Shown here in pieces: positions 44,463 to 53,065 of a stretch of DNA of 64,000 nucleotides. Where the stretch lies: NCBI GenBank assembly GCA_964501335.1, contig CAZCTC010000019.1:1-64000 (forward strand). The letters are read 5' to 3'. Below the pieces are notes generated by a model. The model was not told the origin of the DNA, ran no database searches, and worked only from the letters and a program-made list of their open reading frames with translations. Source of the DNA: CAZCTC01 sp964501335 (lineage in GTDB: Bacteria; Chloroflexota; Anaerolineae; B4-G1; SLSP01). Position numbers and translations under genes: made by a program. The first letter of the stretch is position 1. Every line of letters begins with the position of its first letter.

Positions 44463-44499
44463 TTTTTTTCGCGCGGCCTTTCAGGCCGCGCGAAAAAAA
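44463..44499. terminator. Strong bidirectional hairpin after rfbB
   Basis: TTTTTTTCGCGCGGCC (44463-44478) and GGCCGCGCGAAAAAAA (44484-44499) are perfect arms around TTTCA. Classical rho-independent structure on the minus strand, just after the rfbB stop codon. Confidence 0.85.
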
Positions 44500-44510
44500 A
44501 CAGTTGATGG

Positions 44511-45533
44511 CTATTTGATCCGGGTCCCGTACTGCTGCTGATAATAAGAACGGTAAAGCTCCCCACTCTTAATAGGCCGCCACCAGGATTCATTCGCCGC
44601 ATACCAGCGCACCGTCTTCTCCACCGCTTCCGCGCAGGTATGGCGACTTTCCCAACCCAACGCCCGAATCTTGCTCACATCCAACGCATAGCGACGATCG
44701 TGACCCGGCCGGTCTTCCACATGCTGAATTAAACTCTCGGGCTTGCCCAACGTCTCCAGCACGATCTTCGTCATCTCGATATTGGTCATCTCCATCCCGG
44801 TGCCCAAATTGTAAATCTCACCCAACTGGCCACGATGCAACACCAGGTCGATCCCTTCGCAATGGTCCAAAACATATTGGTAATCGCGCATCTGCAACCC
44901 GTCGCCATAGACCGGCAGCGGTTGATTGTCCATTGCATTGGTCGCAAAAAGCGGCACCACCTTCTCCGGATACTGGAACGGCCCCACATTGTTGGATCCC
45001 CGGGTAATGGTTATCGGCAGCTTCCAGGACTCATAATAGGCCAGCACCATCAAATCTCCCCCGGCCTTGCTGGCCGAGTAAGGGCTACGCGGCTCCAGAT
45101 GATCCGTCTCCACCGATCGCCCCTCAGAGACCTGCCCATAAACTTCATCCGTGCTGATCTGATGATACCGTTCCAATCCCAACGTCTTGGCCGCTTCCAA
45201 CAACACAAAAGTGCCATAGACATCCGTCTGGATAAAAGCCCCAGGCTCAGTCAAAGAACGGTCCACATGGGTCTCCGCCGCAAAATTCACGATCGTATCG
45301 ATTTCATACTGACGAATCGTCTGCTGGACCGTTGCCGTGTCACAGATATCGCCATGTACAAAAGCATAACGCCCCGCAAAACGCCCGGCCACATCTTCCA
45401 AATTTTCCAGCCGTCCGGCATAGGTAAGTTTGTCGTAAACCAAAATAAAATAATCCGGATATTTTTCCAACATCATACGGACAAAGTTGGAACCGATGAA
45501 GCCAGCCCCGCCAGTCACCATGAAACGACGCAT
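44511..45533 (-). CDS. rfbB: dTDP-glucose 4,6-dehydratase
   Basis: NAD-dependent short-chain dehydrogenase-type enzyme converting dTDP-glucose to dTDP-4-keto-6-deoxyglucose for cell-surface deoxysugars. 340 residues. The Rossmann motif MVTGGAGFIGSNFV, THVDRSL, STDEVYG (catalytic Asp-Glu) and YSASKAGGD (YxxxK) are all present, as is the C-terminal RPGHDRRYALD of RfbB/RmlB. ATG at 45533. No other rml genes are adjacent, so the rest of the pathway is elsewhere. It is divergent from rpsA. Confidence 0.94.
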   Translation of the reverse strand: MRRFMVTGGAGFIGSNFVRMMLEKYPDYFILVYDKLTYAGRLENLEDVAGRFAGRYAFVHGDICDTATVQQTIRQYEIDTIVNFAAETHVDRSLTEPGAFIQTDVYGTFVLLEAAKTLGLERYHQISTDEVYGQVSEGRSVETDHLEPRSPYSASKAGGDLMVLAYYESWKLPITITRGSNNVGPFQYPEKVVPLFATNAMDNQPLPVYGDGLQMRDYQYVLDHCEGIDLVLHRGQLGEIYNLGTGMEMTNIEMTKIVLETLGKPESLIQHVEDRPGHDRRYALDVSKIRALGWESRHTCAEAVEKTVRWYAANESWWRPIKSGELYRSYYQQQYGTRIK

Positions 45534-45622
45534 CCCAATTCCTCCTTGATGTCAACAACTTTGAAGAAGATTCTACCACAGATAAAAGCCACAGCCAGAA
45601 AAAAAACAAATTCCTTTTTTGG

Positions 45623-45711
45623 TTGACAATCCCCTATCATATGATAAAATGGCGGTCAAATTTAGGCGAGTCATCAGGGCACGGATAGAGTCTCTATACC
45701 TGGCCTGATGA
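45623..45711 (+). promoter_or_regulatory. rpsA promoter and structured leader
   Basis: TTGACA (45623-45628), 16 nt and TAAAAT (45645-45650) form a near-consensus promoter. The leader contains TCATCAGG (45671-45678) pairing with CCTGATGA (45704-45711), with an inner ATAGAG/CTCTAT stem at the tip. This hairpin ends 2 nt before the Shine-Dalgarno sequence, as expected of a leader involved in S1 autoregulation (inference). Confidence 0.75.
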
Positions 45712-45725
45712 ATGAGGAGCTCAAA

Positions 45726-46925
45726 GTGGAATTGGAAAAGGGTAGCCCTACTGAACCCACCTCAATGGAGAATCTGATGGAAGAGGCTCTGGCCGTTCCG
45801 GAGACACGGCGGGGCCAGCTGTGTGAAGGCATCATCCTGGACATCCGGGACGACGGCCTGGTTGTGGACATCGGCGCCAAGCGCGATGGTCTGGTCCCCA
45901 AGGCGGACATGGAAAACCTTGAAGAAAAATTCGAGGTTGGCCAGAAAATTCCCGTCATCGTGACCAACACCCGCGGCGCGGACGGCAACATCGAACTCTC
46001 GGTTGCTCAGGCCAAGATGCAGGAAGACTGGCTCACGGCCGAACAGATCAAGAACGATGAATCTGTCTATGAAACCAAAGTGCTGGAAGCCAACAAGGGC
46101 GGGTTGACCGTCCAGTTCGGCCGCCTGCGCGGTTTCGTCCCAATCTCGCAGCTGATCGGATTCGCAAAGATCCGCCAGGCCTCCGAACGCAGTCGGCGTT
46201 TGCACGCGATGGTAGGGCAATCCATTATGCTCAAGGTCATCGAGGTCAATCGCCGTCGTGAGCGGTTGATCCTCTCCCAGCAGGCAGCCGAAAAAGAATG
46301 GCGGTCTGCCCGCCGCAAGTTGCTGTTGGAAGAGCTGGAACCCGGGCAGGTACGCACCGGGCGGGTCAGCCAGATCACTGATTTCGGGATCTTCGTGAAC
46401 CTGGGTGGATTGGATGGCCTGGTCCATATCTCGGAACTTTCCTGGGGCCACATCGATAAGCCCGCCGAGGCCTTCCGCGTCGGCCAAAAAGTTCAGGTCA
46501 AAGTCCTGAGCGTGAACCGCGACCGCCGCCGCATCGCCCTGAGCATCAAAGCCCTTACCCCGGACCCGTGGGAATCGGTGCCGGAACGCTATCGCGAAGG
46601 GCAACTGGTGCAGGGTCGGGTCAGCCAATTGTCTGACTTCGGCGCCTTCGTGGAACTGGAAGCCGGTGTCGAAGGATTGCTGCACAACACCGAACTGCTC
46701 TCCCCCGAGCAGAAAGAAGAACTGACGCCTGGCGCTAAAGTGCTGGTGAAGGTGATCCGCGTTGAACCGGACCGCCGCCGCATTGGATTGAGCGTCAAGC
46801 AGGTTCGTCGTGAAGAATGGGAAGACTGGGAATCCCGCGCCTCGGCCATGCCGAAGCTCGTGGAAGAAGTCGTCCCTGAAATCGACGACACTGACGACGA
46901 CGATCTGGACACGGAATTAGACTGA
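45726..46925 (+). CDS. rpsA: Ribosomal protein S1
   Basis: Binds mRNA on the 30S subunit and helps initiation on structured leaders. About 399 residues with four S1 (OB-fold) repeats; the third and fourth are the clearest (GQVRTGRVSQITDFGIFVNL and GQLVQGRVSQLSDFGAFVEL), shorter than the six-repeat proteobacterial form. The start chosen is the GTG at 45726 because GAGGAG (45714-45719) lies 6 nt before it. The in-frame ATG at 45708 lies inside the leader hairpin and has no Shine-Dalgarno site. An acidic C-terminal tail ends the protein. infA follows after 25 bases. Confidence 0.94.
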   Translation: MELEKGSPTEPTSMENLMEEALAVPETRRGQLCEGIILDIRDDGLVVDIGAKRDGLVPKADMENLEEKFEVGQKIPVIVTNTRGADGNIELSVAQAKMQEDWLTAEQIKNDESVYETKVLEANKGGLTVQFGRLRGFVPISQLIGFAKIRQASERSRRLHAMVGQSIMLKVIEVNRRRERLILSQQAAEKEWRSARRKLLLEELEPGQVRTGRVSQITDFGIFVNLGGLDGLVHISELSWGHIDKPAEAFRVGQKVQVKVLSVNRDRRRIALSIKALTPDPWESVPERYREGQLVQGRVSQLSDFGAFVELEAGVEGLLHNTELLSPEQKEELTPGAKVLVKVIRVEPDRRRIGLSVKQVRREEWEDWESRASAMPKLVEEVVPEIDDTDDDDLDTELD

Positions 46926-46950
46926 GACAGCAAAGGAGCGCAGTAGCCGG

Positions 46951-47208
46951 ATGACCAATAAAGAAGAAAAAATCATGGTAGAGGGCACCATTGTCGAGGC
47001 CCTTCCTGCAACGCAGTTTCGCGTTAAGCTGGATACAGGGCACGAGGTGTTAGCTTACCTGTCCGGCAAAATGCGCAAATACTATATTCGGATCCTGCTG
47101 GGAGATCGCGTTCGCGTTGAACTCTCTCCCTACGATCTGACTCGCGGTCGGATCGTCTATCGCCACAAGCGACAGGTTGGAGACGAAGTCATCGACGACA
47201 TGTCCTAG
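46951..47208 (+). CDS. infA: Translation initiation factor IF-1
   Basis: 85 residues, a single S1-like OB fold that binds the ribosomal A site during initiation. IMVEGTIVEALPATQFRVKL, SGKMRKYYIRILLGDRV and PYDLTRGRIVYRHK are characteristic. AAGGAG precedes the ATG at 46951. Placement directly behind rpsA is unusual; infA normally lies in the ribosomal-protein cluster near secY. It has a slightly extended tail after the RIVYR motif. Confidence 0.95.
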   Translation: MTNKEEKIMVEGTIVEALPATQFRVKLDTGHEVLAYLSGKMRKYYIRILLGDRVRVELSPYDLTRGRIVYRHKRQVGDEVIDDMS

Positions 47209-47224
47209 TCAGGATAACAACAAA

Positions 47225-47265
47225 GACAAAAAAACCGGGAAGCAAAGCTTCCCGGTTTTTTTGTC
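47225..47265. terminator. Bidirectional terminator between infA and prmA
   Basis: GACAAAAAAACCGGGAAGC (47225-47243) and GCTTCCCGGTTTTTTTGTC (47247-47265) are perfect 19-nt arms around AAA. It serves the convergent infA and prmA transcripts. Confidence 0.9.
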
Positions 47266-47274
47266 TTATATTAC

Positions 47275-48141
47275 TTATCGCACCGCGATCAAAGCCACCC
47301 AATCGCCACGCTGCAATTTCTCCTGGACGGTCAAGCCGCCCGCCGTCAAGGCCGCCGTCACAGCATCCGCCTGTTCTGCCAGAATCCCGGAAGCAATCAA
47401 GACTCCGCCGGAAGCCAGCCGCTCCCCCAACCCTTCCCCGGCCATCGCAATAATCACCGGAGCCAGAATATTGGCCAGGATCATATCGTAAGGCCCGGGA
47501 GCATCCGCCAGCGACCCAAACAACAATTCGATGGCGGTACCGGCGCTATTGTGTTCCACATTCTGCCGCGCCACAATCACCGCATTCTCATCGTTGTCCA
47601 CGGCCAGCACCGGACCGGCTCCCAACCGCGCCGCCGCCAGTGCCAGGATTCCCGTTCCGGTCCCTAAATCCAACACCCGTTGCCCGGGGCGGATCTGCGT
47701 CTCCAGCGCCTCAATACACAATTGCGTCGTGGCATGCAGTCCAGTGCCGAAGGCCATCCCCGGGTCCATCTCAAGCACAATCTCCCCCGGGGCCGGATCA
47801 TAGGTGCGCCACGTGGGTTTGATCACCACCTGCTTTCCCAAATGCAGGGTCGGAATGCTCTCCCGCCAGGTCGCCGTCCAGTCCTGATCCGGTACCAGCT
47901 GGAACGAAGGCGCCGGAATGGGCAGAATCTGTCCCATGTGCCAGAGCGCCTCTTCCACCTTCTGCCGACGATCCTCAATCGTTTCATCCACCGCCAGATA
48001 GGCCCGTACCGTCACCGGCCCCTTCCCCTGTCCCAATCCCAGATCAATCGCCACCCCCTGAGGAGCATAGCGGCTCAGCACTTCGGCAACGGCCTCCGCC
48101 GCCTCCGGTTCCACAACTACACTGGCTTCTAACCATTCCAT
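47275..48141 (-). CDS. prmA: Ribosomal protein L11 methyltransferase
   Basis: SAM-dependent methylation of ribosomal protein L11. 288 residues. MDPGMAFGTGLHATTQLCIE, VLDLGTGTGILALAAARLGA (SAM site) and MILANILAPVIIAM (NxxxN-type catalytic segment) match PrmA. The start is the ATG at 48141, giving MEWLEASVVV; a longer frame has no support. It follows dnaJ, a common association, but a terminator-like hairpin lies between. Confidence 0.94.
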   Translation of the reverse strand: MEWLEASVVVEPEAAEAVAEVLSRYAPQGVAIDLGLGQGKGPVTVRAYLAVDETIEDRRQKVEEALWHMGQILPIPAPSFQLVPDQDWTATWRESIPTLHLGKQVVIKPTWRTYDPAPGEIVLEMDPGMAFGTGLHATTQLCIEALETQIRPGQRVLDLGTGTGILALAAARLGAGPVLAVDNDENAVIVARQNVEHNSAGTAIELLFGSLADAPGPYDMILANILAPVIIAMAGEGLGERLASGGVLIASGILAEQADAVTAALTAGGLTVQEKLQRGDWVALIAVR

Positions 48142-48178
48142 CCTTTTTGATCTCCTCTTTCTCCGAATTAACACAAAA

Positions 48179-48204
48179 GGCGGCAAGGACTCAGCCTTGC
48201 CGCC
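48179..48204 (-). terminator. Terminator-like hairpin between dnaJ and prmA
   Basis: GGCGGCAAGG (48179-48188) and CCTTGCCGCC (48195-48204) pair around 6 nt. On the minus strand the stem is followed by TTTTGTG. It may end most heat-shock transcripts before prmA. Confidence 0.75.
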
Positions 48205-48219
48205 CCGGCTTATCACTTT

Positions 48220-49350
48220 CTATAGCCCTAGCGACTCTTTGATCCGATCGACGAAGCTCTGCTTCCCGCCCATCACCGATTCGGTCCCCAACGTGCGGGC
48301 CAGCTCCTGGAAAAGTTGACGCTGTTCCGCCGTCAAATGCGCCGGAATGCCTACCTGCACCACAATGAGCTGATCACCGCGCCCGCTCCCTCGCACATTG
48401 GGAATGCCCAATCCGCGCAGTCGGAAAATCGTCCCGGCCTGGGTTCCCGGGGGTACGGTAATCTGACGCTCACCGTCCAGCGTCGGCACCTTGACCGAAC
48501 TCCCCAACGCTGCCTGCGCCACATTGATCTGCATCTCCAGCAGGACATCTACGCCCCGCCGTTTGAAATAAGCATGCGGCTGGACATGCACTGTAACATA
48601 CAGATTTCCCGGAGGGCCGCCGCGCTCACCCTGTTCACCTTCACCGGCCAATCGAACACTCATGCCGTCATCAACTCCGGCCGGAATCGTGACTTTCATC
48701 CGCCGACGGGCGAAATTCTTTCCCGTCCCATTGCAGGTATGGCAGGGAGTACGAATCACCTGACCGGTTCCCTGACAGGTCGGACAGGGAGCTACATTGA
48801 CAAAAGATCCCAAAAAAGTATGCTGCACCCGGCGAACCTGCCCGGCCCCGTTACATTCCGTACAACGTTCGGGTTTGGTCCCCGGTTCAGCCCCCGTCCC
48901 GCTACAGGTGGCGCAGGGTTCGGTTCGCTGCACCTCAATCTCGCGATCTACGCCAAAAGCCGCCTCTTCAAAGGTCAGATCGACATTGACGCGCAGATCG
49001 TTGCCGCGATGAGGCCCGGAACGGTCCCGGCCGCCGCCAAAACCGCCGAAATTGCCAAACACTTCGGTGAAAATATCAAAGGGATCGCGGAAACCGCCGA
49101 AATCGTAACCGCCCGCGCCGCCGCCCATTCCGTTGGGTGTAACGGTCCCGTAACGATCGTACACCGAACGCTTCTCAGGATCGGAAAGCACTTCGTACGC
49201 CTCATTGATCTCTTTAAAGCGCTCTTCAGCATCGGCTTCGGTGCTGACATCGGGATGATACTTACGCGCCAGCTTACGATACGTCTGCTTGATTTCATCC
49301 TGAGGACAATCCCGAGGGATCCCTAATACGGCGTAATAATCCTTAGCCAT
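48220..49350 (-). CDS. dnaJ: Chaperone protein DnaJ
   Basis: DnaK co-chaperone. 376 residues with all domains. The J domain at 1-70 has HPDVST (HPD). A G/F-rich segment follows at about 72-115. The zinc-binding domain has four CxxCxGxG repeats (CATCSGTG, CTECNGAG, CPTCQGTG, CHTCNGTG). The C-terminal substrate-binding domains complete it. GAGG precedes the ATG at 49350. It lies 61 bases after hrcA and is controlled by the CIRCE promoter. dnaK and grpE are not in the window. Confidence 0.96.
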   Translation of the reverse strand: MAKDYYAVLGIPRDCPQDEIKQTYRKLARKYHPDVSTEADAEERFKEINEAYEVLSDPEKRSVYDRYGTVTPNGMGGGAGGYDFGGFRDPFDIFTEVFGNFGGFGGGRDRSGPHRGNDLRVNVDLTFEEAAFGVDREIEVQRTEPCATCSGTGAEPGTKPERCTECNGAGQVRRVQHTFLGSFVNVAPCPTCQGTGQVIRTPCHTCNGTGKNFARRRMKVTIPAGVDDGMSVRLAGEGEQGERGGPPGNLYVTVHVQPHAYFKRRGVDVLLEMQINVAQAALGSSVKVPTLDGERQITVPPGTQAGTIFRLRGLGIPNVRGSGRGDQLIVVQVGIPAHLTAEQRQLFQELARTLGTESVMGGKQSFVDRIKESLGL

Positions 49351-49411
49351 GGAATAACCTCACTGCTCCAGTGCAAAAAATCGGTTTGATTCCTACCGGC
49401 CTTAAGCCGGT

Positions 49412-50509
49412 TTATTCCGAGATATCGTCAAAAGTCAATGTAAATCCGTCGTGAATCTCTGGATTATACGACTCGTAGACCAATTCGCTCAATAAACTCG
49501 CCACAAAACGGATCGCGGGGATAGCCTGACCGTAAGCCATACGAATCGGCCCCACAACTCCGATCGTTCCGGTCGCATAATTGGAAACACCGTACCGGGT
49601 CAGGATCAGACTGCACGCGCGCAACTCATCCCACCGCCCTTCACCGCCCACCAAAATGCGCATCCCCCCCACGCCTACCGAAGGCGTCAATACATCCTTC
49701 AGGATTGTCTGTAACAGGTTGCGCTCTTCCAATACCCGCAAAACCCCGGCCGTATGCCCTTCACTCTCTGCAAATTCAGGCTCCTGAAGCAGCTCCGTGA
49801 CCCCCTGGCGATAAATCTCTTCCACTTTAGGCGCCTCAGCCTGCCGCATCAGAGAAATCACCAGATCCATCACATCCCCTTCCAGAGCCGGGAACTCCGA
49901 CCGCCGCGCCCGAATCTCATCAGCACTCAGGCCGGCACACACCTGGTTTAAACGATCCGCGGCATCGCTCAGAGCATTCTGCGACATCAGTTCCGGCAAG
50001 ACCAATACCTGCTGTTCAACCAGCCCCCCATGGAGCACCAACACGAGCAAAACAGCCCGGCCATGGGTCACGATCAATTCCAGATGCTTATAAAGGGCTC
50101 GGATTGCCCGGGGAGCCGTCACCAGAGCGGCACCGCGTGTTTTATGCGCCAGCACCGAAGCCGCCAGCGGCAACCATTGCTCAACGTCCTGTTGCGCCTG
50201 GTAAAATTGATGCGCAATCATCCGTTGCTCCGGCATAGGCAGTTCCTGCTCCTGCATCAACCGTTCTACAAAGTAACGGTATCCCGCAACCGTAGGAAGA
50301 CGGCCGGCCGAAGTATGGGGTTGCCACAAATACCCCAACTCTTCCAGTCGCGCCATCTCATTGCGCACCGTCGCCGTGCTCATATTGAGATGATAGTGAC
50401 TGACCAGCATCTGCGAAGCGACCGGAGCAGCCGTCCGCACATGGTCCTGCACGATCAAAGCCAACAACATTGCCTGACGTGGAGTTGGTTCTACCATAAG
50501 CGGTTCCAT
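49412..50509 (-). CDS. hrcA: Heat-inducible transcription repressor HrcA
   Basis: Represses heat-shock genes by binding CIRCE. 365 residues. An N-terminal winged helix is present (STATVRNEMARLEELGYLWQ, then PHTSAGRLPT), followed by the GAF-like domain and the C-terminal dimerisation region (GPIRMAYGQAIPAIRFVASL). AAGGAG lies 9 nt before the ATG at 50509. A CIRCE element sits directly upstream, so the gene is autoregulated. It starts the hrcA-dnaJ unit. Confidence 0.96.
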   Translation of the reverse strand: MEPLMVEPTPRQAMLLALIVQDHVRTAAPVASQMLVSHYHLNMSTATVRNEMARLEELGYLWQPHTSAGRLPTVAGYRYFVERLMQEQELPMPEQRMIAHQFYQAQQDVEQWLPLAASVLAHKTRGAALVTAPRAIRALYKHLELIVTHGRAVLLVLVLHGGLVEQQVLVLPELMSQNALSDAADRLNQVCAGLSADEIRARRSEFPALEGDVMDLVISLMRQAEAPKVEEIYRQGVTELLQEPEFAESEGHTAGVLRVLEERNLLQTILKDVLTPSVGVGGMRILVGGEGRWDELRACSLILTRYGVSNYATGTIGVVGPIRMAYGQAIPAIRFVASLLSELVYESYNPEIHDGFTLTFDDISE

Positions 50510-50537
50510 CTTTTCTTACTCCTTATCCTGCACCATT

Positions 50538-50606
50538 TTAGCAATCAAAACCTCCGAGTGCTAAAAAGGCCCCATAAATGATACCATGTATAAGGAGAGA
50601 GTGCAA
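50538..50606 (-). promoter_or_regulatory. hrcA promoter with CIRCE operator
   Basis: On the minus strand: -35 TTGCAC (50606-50601), 17-nt spacer, -10 TATCAT (50583-50578), then TTAGCACTC-N9-GATTGCTAA (50564-50538). The canonical CIRCE is TTAGCACTC-N9-GAGTGCTAA, so one base differs in the second arm. The operator overlaps the start region, consistent with repression by HrcA. Confidence 0.93.
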
Positions 50607-50609
50607 GTA

Positions 50610-50807
50610 TAGCAAGACTTTTCTTCAGCGGCTTTCTGAAACCCGGACAGGCAAGAAAAAAATCTATGTTTTCACAGGCTTTCTGAAGCCCGCGAAAACA
50701 TAAACCCCAAAACTCTCTCCCCATCCCCCGCGTCGCATCTGACCGGGAAAACATCCTTTGCGGGACGCTAAAAATTGTCCCCCCCGCTCGAAGCTAATTT
50801 CTTATCT
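50610..50807 (+). repeat. Composite repeat copy between hrcA and pcrA
   Basis: Arms TATGTTTTCACAGGCTT (from 50665) and AAGCCCGCGAAAACATA (to 50702) are imperfect here. The block CTCTCCCCATCCCCCGCGTC, GCATCTGACCGGG and CCTTTGCGGGACGCTAAAAA follows to 50773. The stretch before the stem contains a degraded GCGGCTTTCTGAA half-hairpin, suggesting an older copy. No gene is visible. Confidence 0.7.
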
Positions 50808-50843
50808 TTGTGATATACCCCGTCTATGATACAATAGGCGGGT
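50808..50843 (+). promoter_or_regulatory. pcrA promoter, probably giving a leaderless mRNA
   Basis: TTGTGA (50808-50813), 16 nt, TACAAT (50830-50835). The start of transcription would fall at about 50842, only 1-3 nt before the ATG at 50844. No Shine-Dalgarno sequence is close to the ATG. Confidence 0.55.
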
Positions 50844-53027
50844 ATGACAGACAGAAATCATCCCTTACTGCAAAAATTAAACGAAGCTCAAATTCAAGCT
50901 GTAACAGCCGGCCCGGGCCCCTATTTAATCCTGGCGGGTCCCGGCTCGGGAAAAACGCGCGTCCTGACCCATCGGATCGCCTGGATGCTCACCGAGCAGC
51001 ACATTCCAGCCTGGCAAATCCTGGCCGTAACTTTCACCAATAAGGCCGCCAAAGAGATGCGCCATCGCCTGGAACGGATGGTCGGAGAACAGGCCGCCCA
51101 TGAAATGGCCATGGGAACGTTCCATTCGGTCTGTGTCCGTCTGCTGCGCCGGGAAGCCGCCACCGTAGGCTTGAATAAAGATTTCCTGATCCTCGATACC
51201 GATGATCAGCTCTCCGTCATGAAACAGATCGTGAAGGAAATGGGCCTGGATGATAAGAAATATCGTCCCCCCGCCATCCTCAATGCGATCTCCAATGCCA
51301 AAAACGAGCTTATCCCGCCAACGCAATATCCGGTCAAAACCTACTATGATGAAATCGTTGCCCGCGCCTACGCTCGCTATCAGGAAACGCTCCGTAAAAA
51401 CAGCGGCGTCGATTTCGACGATCTCTTGACCGAAACGGTACGTCTGCTGCGCGACAATCCAGAAACGCTGGAACGGTACCGCGACCGCTATCACTATCTG
51501 CTGGTCGATGAGTTTCAGGACACCAACATGGCGCAATATCTGATCCTCAAACTGCTGGCCGAAAAACACCGCAGCCTCTACGCCGTCGCCGACGAAGATC
51601 AATCCATCTACTCCTGGCGCGGAGCCGACTACCGCAATATCCAGCGCCTCCATCAAGATTTTCCGGAAATCAAAAAAGTCCTGCTGGAGGAGAATTATCG
51701 CTCCACGCAGCCCGTGCTGGATGTAGCCCAGGCCATTATCTCCCGCAACAAAGACCGCACCCCCAAGCAGCTCTTCACGAAAAAAGCGGGCGGCACCCCG
51801 GTCACGCTGCACGAATGCTATGATGAAAACGATGAAGCGGCTTATATCGCCCGCGAAATCCAGGCGCAGCGCCGGGGTGGTCGTAAATACAGCGACATCG
51901 CCGTGATGTATCGCACCAATGCCCAATCCCGGGCCCTGGAAGAATTGTTCATTAAGGAAAACCTTCCTTATCGCCTTATCGGCGGCACCCGCTTCTACTC
52001 GCGCAAAGAGATCAAAGATCTGCTGGCCTTTTTGAGACTGGCCCAAAATCCCGACGACGATGTGAGCTTCCTCCGCGTGGTCAATGTTCCTACGCGAGGC
52101 ATTGGACAACGCACCCTCGCCACGGTGAGCGAACAGGCCGCCATCAGCCGTACCAGCCAGTATCAAACCGCCTGCGATCTGATCGACCGCAATGCCGTGG
52201 ACGCCCGTACCAAACGGGCTCTGGCCCCCTTCCTGGAAATGATCCAGAACTGGCATGCGCAAATCGGCCAGGAAGACACGCTGCACATCCTCGACCGGAT
52301 CCTCAAAGATACCGGCTTCGGCACCTATATCAACGACGGCACCGAAGATGGCGCTTCCCGCTGGGAAAACGTCCTGGAACTACGCGCCGTCGCGGCCGGC
52401 AGCCCAGGCGTCAGTCTGACCGATTTCCTTACCGAGGTAGCCCTGGTCGCCGATGTGGATCAAATCGATGAAAATGTCGACGCGGTCACCCTGTTGACCC
52501 TGCACAGCGCCAAAGGGCTGGAATATCCGGTCGTCTTCTTGAGTGGATTGGAAGAAGGCCTGCTGCCGCATAGCCGTTCCATCGAATCGCCCGAACAACT
52601 GGCAGAAGAACGGCGGCTGCTCTATGTGGGGATCACCCGCGCCATGGAAACACTCTTCCTTACTTATGCCTTCCGTCGAGGCTGGTACGGCTCCAACGAG
52701 CCGGCCATGCCCTCGCGTTTCATCAAAGACCTTCCCGAAACCGTTGTCGGACGGCGCCGCCAACCCACCACCACCGCGCCCGGCAGTACCTGGAGCACCC
52801 CCTCCTGGAAAAGCAGCAGCGGGCAGGCTCGCCCATCCCTCCCCACCGTCCAGGCCCGTTTCCGCAGTGGACAGCGGGTCCGCCATCGAGAATTCGGCGA
52901 AGGCCTGGTCCTGGAAAGCGAAATCCAGGGCCGCGATGAACTGGTCACGGTACGCTTTGCCGGCGGCATCGGCACGAAACGCCTCCTGGCAGGCGTCGCG
53001 CCGCTGGAACCTTTGCCGGACCATTAA
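50844..53027 (+). CDS. pcrA: UvrD/PcrA-type SF1A DNA helicase
   Basis: 3'-5' helicase for nucleotide excision and mismatch repair and for clearing recombinases. 727 residues. Motifs in order: Q-motif LNEAQIQAV, Walker A LAGPGSGKTRVLTHR, motif Ib FTNKAAKEMR, Walker B LLVDEFQDTN, motif III VADEDQSIYSWRGAD, motif IV LEENYRSTQ, and motif VI YVGITRAMETLFLTYAFRR. The C-terminus carries the PcrA/UvrD Tudor-like segment (GQRVRHREFGEGLVLESE). ATG at 50844. Two secreted-protein genes follow at short spacing, possibly in the same transcript. Confidence 0.95.
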   Translation: MTDRNHPLLQKLNEAQIQAVTAGPGPYLILAGPGSGKTRVLTHRIAWMLTEQHIPAWQILAVTFTNKAAKEMRHRLERMVGEQAAHEMAMGTFHSVCVRLLRREAATVGLNKDFLILDTDDQLSVMKQIVKEMGLDDKKYRPPAILNAISNAKNELIPPTQYPVKTYYDEIVARAYARYQETLRKNSGVDFDDLLTETVRLLRDNPETLERYRDRYHYLLVDEFQDTNMAQYLILKLLAEKHRSLYAVADEDQSIYSWRGADYRNIQRLHQDFPEIKKVLLEENYRSTQPVLDVAQAIISRNKDRTPKQLFTKKAGGTPVTLHECYDENDEAAYIAREIQAQRRGGRKYSDIAVMYRTNAQSRALEELFIKENLPYRLIGGTRFYSRKEIKDLLAFLRLAQNPDDDVSFLRVVNVPTRGIGQRTLATVSEQAAISRTSQYQTACDLIDRNAVDARTKRALAPFLEMIQNWHAQIGQEDTLHILDRILKDTGFGTYINDGTEDGASRWENVLELRAVAAGSPGVSLTDFLTEVALVADVDQIDENVDAVTLLTLHSAKGLEYPVVFLSGLEEGLLPHSRSIESPEQLAEERRLLYVGITRAMETLFLTYAFRRGWYGSNEPAMPSRFIKDLPETVVGRRRQPTTTAPGSTWSTPSWKSSSGQARPSLPTVQARFRSGQRVRHREFGEGLVLESEIQGRDELVTVRFAGGIGTKRLLAGVAPLEPLPDH

Positions 53028-53065
53028 TATTACAGGAAACGTCCGGAACTCACAGGAGCAAGAAA

